A stretch of DNA of 64,000 nt. Source: Ostrinia nubilalis (Eukaryota; Arthropoda; Insecta; Lepidoptera; Crambidae). Position 1 is the stretch's first letter. The number at the start of each line of letters is the position of its first letter. The notes under the pieces are model-generated. The model saw only the letters and a program-made list of their open reading frames with translations, did no database searches and was not told where the DNA came from. Below are positions 57,797 through 64,000 of the stretch, in pieces. The stretch spans positions 9,167,001 to 9,231,000 of the forward strand of contig NC_087110.1 in assembly GCF_963855985.1 (NCBI RefSeq). The letters run 5' to 3'. The position numbers were made by a program, and so were the translations under genes.

Positions 57797-58440
57797 TGTA
57801 CTTAAATTTGACTATTCTTACCGTTAGATAATTCCTGGCAATAAGTGGTGACTGAGTTTGTTCCGGCGTTTCTTCTCAGCACTTGCCATATGTTTGTATC
57901 GAAGCGCTGGTAGGGCCCAAAAGATAAGGAGACATGTAAAGTGCCCCATAAGGGCTACCTTTTCTTTTTTTATTATTTTCTATTGACGTTCATAAGTGCC
58001 ACTTGTGGTCTAAACTGAATAAATATTTTTTGATTTTGATTGATTTTGATTTTGAATAGAAAGGTAACACGACCAAACCCATTTATTTTTTACCCTATTA
58101 TTGAATATCGATGTGGGAAACTCGACTAGAAGACCTGTATGAGAGATTGTCAGTGTCTCCTCATCCGAACCATGAAGCTGTAAGTACGGCATCATTGTAA
58201 GGACAAGGATCAGTTGTTGTACAAATAGCAGAAAGAATTAACTTTCGGATATAGAAGCTGACGGCGAATTGCACTCTAAAGACGAATAGCTGTTTAAATG
58301 CTTTTCAGACAGTCGGAAAATACATACAACGCAGCTCGAAAACCTACAATAGACTGCACGAAAAGAATATGATGGATATCACAGCGTGAACATAAAAATA
58401 AAACGAATACATAATAAATGATACACTTTTTTGGTAACTA

Positions 58441-60075
58441 CACTCGCGAGCAAAAGTATGGAATCACTTACATGAAGTTGTTTCCACGCGAACTTGTGTA
58501 CTAACGAATTTGTTAGGAACAAAAAAAGTGGCACCATTTTAAAGATTAAACTTTTATCTTTAAATTGATACCAAATTCATTTAAATCACACCAGTATTTA
58601 AAAAGATATCCCGGCTGATGTGAAGAAGTAACGAAAAAGACATGTATGAACTGTTTGATACGTCGCGAGTTGCGGCCTATTTACCCCCTATAAAAGCACG
58701 CGTTTTCGGATTTTTGCTTTCACACGTTGATTCATACACATCTCCGCTTCTTTTGACACTTTGCCTGGGATTCTACACCTTCAGAAGCAGCACAAATCGT
58801 TGCACTATTGCAAGAAGGGCTCAGCCAGCGAGCTGTGGCACGTCAGCGCCACATAAGCCAGTCCTGGGTTTCGAAAGTTTTAAGACGCTTTCGGGAGACT
58901 GGTGGCTTTATCCCGAGACCAAGTTCTGAACAGCGCCGGCGCACATCGCAGAGGGAAGACCGTTTTTTCATGTCAACCTCTCTATGAAATCGTCATTTGA
59001 CTGGAATCGACGTCCAGTAAGAGCTCAGAAATGTTCGTAGGATAGCTGTTAGCGAGTAGACAGTTTGTCTAAGACATAAGCAATAGAATTTAACTCCAAA
59101 AAGGCCTGCCACAGGCTCGAAACTGACGGCAGGTCACCGATAAGCACGCTTTCAATTTGCTCGTACACATCTCGATGTTAAGTCGAGCAAGCCACCCCCA
59201 TAAGCCACTGTTTCAGCGAACCAGCACTCCACAAATCGCTCCTCAGGCCGCCTATAAACCCGACCTCTTCGACTGCTGCCCTGCAAACACAGTTTGCATT
59301 CATCGGAGAACAGAACTCGCCTCCATTACTCGCCTTCCCATCGAGATGTGTACGAGCAAATTGAAAGGGTGCTTATCGGTGACCTGCCGTCAGTTTCGAG
59401 CCTGTGGCAGGCCTTTTTGGAGTCAAATTCTATTGCTTATATCTTAGACGAACTGTCCACTCGCTAACAGCTATCTTACGAACATTTCTGAGCTCTTGAT
59501 GGACATCGATTCCAGTCAAATGACGATTTCATAGAGAGGTTGACATGAAAAAACGGTCTTCCCTCTGCGATGTGCACCGGCGCTGTTCAGAACTTGGTCT
59601 CGGGATAAAGCCACCAGTCTCCCGAAAGCGTCTTAAAACTTTCGAAACCCAGGACTGGCTTATGTGGCGCTGACGTGCCACAGCTCGCTGGCTGAGCCCT
59701 TCTTGCAATAGTGCAACGATTTGTGCTGCTTCTGAAGGTGTAGAATCCCAGGCAAAGTGTCAAAAGAAGCGGAGATGTGTATGAATCAACGTGTGAAAGC
59801 AAAAATCCGAAAACGCGTGCTTTTATAGGGGCTAAATAGGCCGCAACTCGCGACGTATCAAACAGTTCATACATGTCTTTTTCGTTACTTCTTCACATCA
59901 GCCGGGATATCTTTTTAAATACTGGTGTGATTTAAATGAATTTGGTATCAATTTAAAGATAAAAGTTTAATCTTTAAAATGGTGCCACTTTTTTTGTTAC
60001 TAACAAATTCGTTAGTACACAAGTTCGCGTGGAAACAACTTCATGTAAGTGATTCCATAGTTTTGCTCGCAAGTG
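58441..60075. mobile_element. Tc1-like fold-back element with two head-to-head transposase N-termini
   Basis: Flanked by TA on both sides (58439-58440 and 60076-60077). The ends are inverted (CACTCGCGAGCAAAAGTATG), and the two arms stay nearly identical for about 740 bp (58441 to about 59180 and about 59335-60075). Each arm encodes a Tc1-type HTH (EAAQIVALLQEGLSQRAVAR, then SQSWVSKVLRRFRETGG), readable inward from each end with frame breaks. The loop on the minus strand adds a short transposase core piece (VLFSDECKLCLQG then YRRPEERFVECW). The C-terminal half is absent, so the element cannot encode a working transposase. Confidence 0.85.
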
Positions 60076-60903
60076 TATAAAGAATCTCTGTTGACGTGAT
60101 TTACTGAAATGGTGAAAATGACGTCACTGAAAGGGTGACGATGGTTCCACTGAAAATTCGGTGGCAAAGAGTAAAAGAAAAACTTTATGGGTAAACAAAT
60201 CACTCGTAATAGGCTCTAGTCGACCCGCATAACTGAAAAAATGCTATTTGTATTTAGATTGGCCTTATTAAACATTTGAGGAAGGCTTTGGAGTTTAATA
60301 GGTTGAATATTTACTACAAGTATCTACCACAAGAGGTAAAGTCCTAAGACGCGGCTTCTACATTAACGGAGAGCAAAGGAGAGCAAAGGGGTGAAAAGGA
60401 GAGTAAAGGGGAGAAAAGGAGACGAAAAGAGACGTGTTTTGAATAACCATTCGGTTTGGTAGAAACCGGGCTTAGTTAGTAAATCAAAACGGTCTATTAA
60501 AAAGCAAATTAAAACTGTTTTTATTACAACATCGTATAAAGTATAAATAATCGTGAACATTCGAGAACATACAATAATAAATTCGCATGTCAATTAGACA
60601 AAGACTAATTACATAATAACAATTAATGTCACACAATATTTATTCTTTATTCATTCGAGCGCTATTTTTACCCGACTGCGCCAGAAGGAGTGTTATGTTT
60701 TTACTTTTTTTGACAAGGAGGTACGAGTAATTCTTTGACAGGGTGGTGTGTGGGACTCCCGACGCCCTGAAAAGGGCGCTGCTACGCACACACTGACATT
60801 TAGCGTGGATTAGCGGGGTGTTGCGCCGTATTTTGTCAGTGTGTGCGTGCGCGCCGCATACGTATTGGCGCGCTCACATATAAACCGCGCTCGGTGCGTT
60901 TCT

Positions 60904-61059
60904 ATGAAGATGACCTACTCATTTGTATTTACTCTGCTTCTGGCGGATATATTTTTACTTGCTATTGTTTTAGAATCGCTGTGGAACAACGAGAAATCGT
61001 ATTGTGGGTCAGAGACCGCGTCGAAAGCAGAACCGGGTGTGGCAACATGTAAATAAGTC
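60904..61059 (+). CDS. Weak candidate small secreted-type ORF
   Basis: ATGAAGATG then a hydrophobic stretch (FVFTLLLADIFLLAIVL) and a Cys-containing tail, 51 codons, stop TAA. A TATAAA box lies at 60889, but it is so close that the start codon would precede the usual initiation point. A possible donor overlaps the last codons. No family recognised. Confidence 0.15.
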
Positions 61060-61394
61060 TATTGGGTCGATTAGTCACAGCCTAAATAGGAAAGCCAGTC
61101 TAAAGTACACCGTGTTCTGAAGCCCAACTGCCCAAGGTCTCAAAATAACTCTAATTTATTCTTATCAGCATCAGTAGACCATCATGAGGTACCAGTAGAA
61201 CTAGTAAGTCTTATTGTCTATTGGAATTGGCAAAAATACTAATGGTGTTGGTTTCTGATAGGCCCAATCGAAATCAATCGTGGATTCCATCCCCGGCGTA
61301 CCACTCGCTCTCTGGTTTATTATCTCGTATCACAAGCACATTTAGCTTACCACGCGGTATTGACTGGGTCTTTAAAAAATTACGAAATTCTAAT

Positions 61395-61503
61395 TTAGCT
61401 TTAACAAACGTCAAAAATCTGTCAAACATAAAAAAAAACTCGATACAAAAAACGCCGGTTATTGTTATGGTTACTGATAAAGTAAGATGGTGCAACCCAG
61501 GCT
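61395..61503. repeat. Partial MITE related to 51896-52003
   Basis: Shares the TTTAACAAACGTCAAAAATC region, GCCGGTTATTGTTATGGTTA and the GATGGTGCAACCC end; the left TIR is missing. Confidence 0.65.
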
Positions 61504-62759
61504 AACTTATACATTTTGTTTCGCATTCAAAAAGGTATTCAGTTTTTTTGCACTAAGTGTACTGGCTGGTCAATCCGCGCTTTGTCGCGTGCACTGATGG
61601 CATGCAACGCACTCATTAATCACAGAGCGATTAACCACTTAATTAATTGATACAGCGATTGTGTGTGGACGTAATTACGTCGCGGGTAATATGCGAACAC
61701 TTGGTTACGGAAACGACCGAAAAAATACATAAAAAAATATTTTTGCAAAAGAAATTGCACCATTTTTTTTAACCGTAACAACATAATGGGCTGAGCTAGT
61801 GTCTGAATATAATCAAAAGTATTTATTTATCTCAAAACAGTATTCAGAATAATTAAAATACAAAGTGAGGTGGAGTATGTACCATACGTAGAGGAAATAA
61901 ATAATTATTATCATGTATAATTTATTTAAAATATTTCGGACAAACTACGAATAGTGTTGAAAACTTAAAGCTGTTGTAAATTATGTTTGGAAGTTGAGCA
62001 ACTAAAATTTTTAACTACCTATGATTTAGTCATTTAGGAAATTGCCCTAATCCACATTCTGACTTCAGCAAATTACCATTACCATTTTCTACAGTCGGTT
62101 AAAAAAGTGTGTGCATAAGAATGGACGTTTATATCTTTGCGAACAAGATTTTTTCAGAGATTTCATGCCATTATGTGTTGATTGCTTTGAATTTTATAAC
62201 ATCATTAGTGGTCGTATACTCTTAATTGAATGCCAAGAACATTTCTTCGGAAAGGCTATGGAAGTAAAGAAAAGCATTTATAAACACTGTTTCACGTGTT
62301 TCTTTAAACCACAAGGAGGAAGCTCTTGGCCTGTATCTCACCTGATGGAAAGTGATGGTTAATTGATTGGGCAGGTGGAAACGAGCCTCACCCGGAATCC
62401 TCAACCACAGAGGAACTGGCTATCTCACTTCCGTTGTTATGGCGACAGACTTAGGTAAGACCGTGGTAAATAGCCAGGCGGGATTAGAACAAGCCCTAAC
62501 ACCAGCTTAAACGAACAGAAAGATCTGGAAACGAAAGGAACCAATGGAAAGCGAACCAAATAAAGGTGTTTTCACATTGCATAATCGTAGCGCGTGACAT
62601 TTCTTTTATTTGCTTAGTGCTCCGTATTTAGTCGACATTATCATACATTACTTAGTAGTCTTTGTTGCCAAATCTTTAATATTTGATTAGATTATAAACT
62701 ATATTGACGCTGTGCCTGTATTTGTCCGAAAATATTTATTTAAATATTTTGTGTGAGAA

Positions 62760-62877
62760 CGTGGCCACTCCAGAACCTTGCTGCCCCATCGGCCGTCAGT
62801 TTTGCGTACTATGTGCCCTGCCTATTGCCACTTCAGCTTGCTAATCCGTCAGGTCAGGCTATGTCAGCGACTTTAGT
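62760..62877 (-). repeat. RTE-like LINE fragment
   Basis: Reverse complement of the 39222-39340 segment (CCTTGCTGCCCCATCGGCCG and ATGTCAGCGACTTTAG). Confidence 0.75.
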
Positions 62878-63037
62878 CAAATTCGCACGCATCATTCGCG
62901 CTATTCGCTCTCGCGTGGCAGTTAAAAGGGTTGGTCAAAATTCAGTAGGTCAAGGCTATGAGTTCGCTCGTATGGGTGAGGCTGGCTACGTTCCAAACAC
63001 TGCTATTCATCAAAATTTTAATTATGTTGGCTATTAA
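62878..63037 (+). other. Unassigned open segment beside a LINE fragment
   Basis: Reads RIIRAIRSRVAVKRVGQNSV, GQGYEFARMGEAGYVPN and TAIHQNFNYVGY before TAA, in one frame with the LINE-derived sequence to its left. The wording looks more protein-like than its surroundings, but no family is recognised and no acceptor is obvious. It may be a terminal exon, part of an unknown transposon, or chance. Confidence 0.25.
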
Positions 63038-63759
63038 TTAGAAAAAAGTGGAGCGAGCCTTTAAGGTAGGGAGACTTCTGACGTCCTACCTTTCGCAACT
63101 ACTGAAAAGTATCGATAGACAGACAGAATAACATACTAGTTATTGTACACACCTTGAACCTAATAAATTGTCAACTTGAAGTAGCAGGATCATTTTTGAA
63201 AACCTAATTTTAGCAAAAATCAAAATGCAATTTTCGTTGAAAATAACTTTACATGCCTGAATGCCACAATGCACGAAATCCACTGGCATGCCAGAAAATT
63301 GTGGTTAGTAGGTAAGCTAGCAACTCAATTCGAGTTATTAAAGGAAAATTAAATGGGATTAAAAGGTTGGAAAATAATAAACTGAAATAATCATTATTTT
63401 ATGTTTGCCTTGATGTGCTATCGTCTGTAGTTAGTGACTGTACAAATAGTAGAAATTGAAATGTATTTAGAACACGTGTAACATAATGACCAAACCAACA
63501 CATTATTGTTTGTTCATCAAGAACTAGAAGCAAATAAATTATGTACTACGCAACTGACATTGACTGGCATACTGTAGGAATTTTCCAACAAGCAATAAAA
63601 GCTCAAAGCATAGTTACATTGAAGTTCTAGATTGTAATATCTATCTAAATATTTCAGTCAGATATGATAGATTTTAGATAGCTTGATCGTACTCGTATTG
63701 TATTATAGGAGAACCAAAGTAAAAAGACATAGGCCGTCGAATTGCCAAACAAATTCATA

Positions 63760-63935
63760 GAACTGATAACCGTTGAGAATTGTTTTTTGTGTTGGATAGT
63801 CCATTTATCGAGGAAGGCTTTAGGCTATAATAACATCACCCTACAGCCAATAGGGGCAGAGCAGTAAATAAAAATGTTGCAAAAACGGGAAATATTATTC
63901 AAACTATTTTCACGCGTGCGAAGTAGGTACCTAGT
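63760..63935 (+). repeat. Helitron-like repeat fragment, related to 1318-1510
   Basis: Shares the GTGTTGGATAGTCCATTTAT, GAGGAAGGCTT and GAGCAGTAAATAAAAATGTT blocks and a CGTGCGAAGTAGG end. The terminal CTAG is followed by TGGGC. Confidence 0.45.
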
Positions 63936-64000
63936 GGGCACAGTTAGTTTGATCATAAAGCTTGACTGATCCAGAAGCACGGATCTTCGCAAACGTTGCG

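Larger units (their letters stand above)
53872..58050 (+). mobile_element. Non-LTR retrotransposon (CR1/Jockey group) with two open ORFs
   Basis: Contains ORF1 and a 945-codon ORF2 with endonuclease and reverse transcriptase. It ends in a TTTGATTTTGAT microsatellite tail (58028-58055) typical of this LINE class. The 5' junction lies somewhere in 53870-53940. The coiled-coil frame of ORF1 is open upstream of its first ATG, which suggests 5' truncation. It sits in the intron just upstream (in transcript terms) of the CSPP1 exon at 53696, in the opposite orientation. Intact frames imply a young insertion. Confidence 0.85.

Noticed and set aside
58642..59447. 95- and 96-codon frames near 58.6-59.4 kb as host genes
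   Set aside because: They are out-of-frame readings of Tc1 transposase arms and loop.
60360..60430. GGAGAGCAAAGGGG-type purine run as a regulatory element
   Set aside because: Simple low-complexity GA-rich tract, no further support.

Overview
The window reads as genomic DNA of a moth or butterfly (Lepidoptera). It is AT-rich, has small exons in long introns and canonical GT-AG junctions, and is packed with repeats of lepidopteran type: LINE 3' ends with GATGAT tails, Helitron-like fragments ending in CTAG, tRNA-derived SINE pieces, and many MITEs with 3-bp TTA/TAA target duplications. No prokaryotic or viral genes are seen. No complete tRNA or rRNA gene was recognised.

Three host genes carry most of the coding content. 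(1) Positions 2764-19332, plus strand: the last five coding exons (249 codons) of a Wnt ligand that best fits Wnt5; its earlier exons lie left of the window. (2) Positions 22002-31132, plus strand: a complete five-exon gene for a 526-residue NYN/PIN ribonuclease of the Regnase/N4BP1/KHNYN type. It has no CCCH finger, and its N-terminal half carries six SUMO-interaction-like motifs. (3) Positions 36575-53869, minus strand: the last eight exons (609 codons) of a CSPP1-like centrosome and spindle-pole protein; its N-terminus lies right of the window. A possible three-exon, 54-residue microprotein gene (24175-25275, minus) sits antisense inside intron 2 of the ribonuclease gene. I do not recognise it. 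The three main genes have no evident common pathway.

Mobile DNA fills most of the rest. There is a 4.2-kb non-LTR retrotransposon with open ORF1 and ORF2 (about 53.9-58.05 kb), a Tc1-type fold-back (58441-60075), a 1.4-kb fold-back (699-2109), a hAT-like element with an exact 8-bp target duplication and a second fold-back nested inside it (12681-14186), and several other elements with terminal inverted repeats. A 29-bp minisatellite of roughly 28 units lies in a CSPP1 intron.

The most unusual feature is that partial copies of exons ('exon echoes') lie in introns next to their parent exons. This affects three of the five Wnt5 exons and three of the eight CSPP1 exons seen here. Several copies keep a splice site, and some keep an open, largely synonymous reading frame. 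Next to the first Wnt5 exon the copies alternate with a PIF/Harbinger-like MITE, and one unit of that array still shows an empty MITE site. In the ribonuclease gene, four different MITEs sit within about 30 bp of splice junctions and may supply branch-point sequence.
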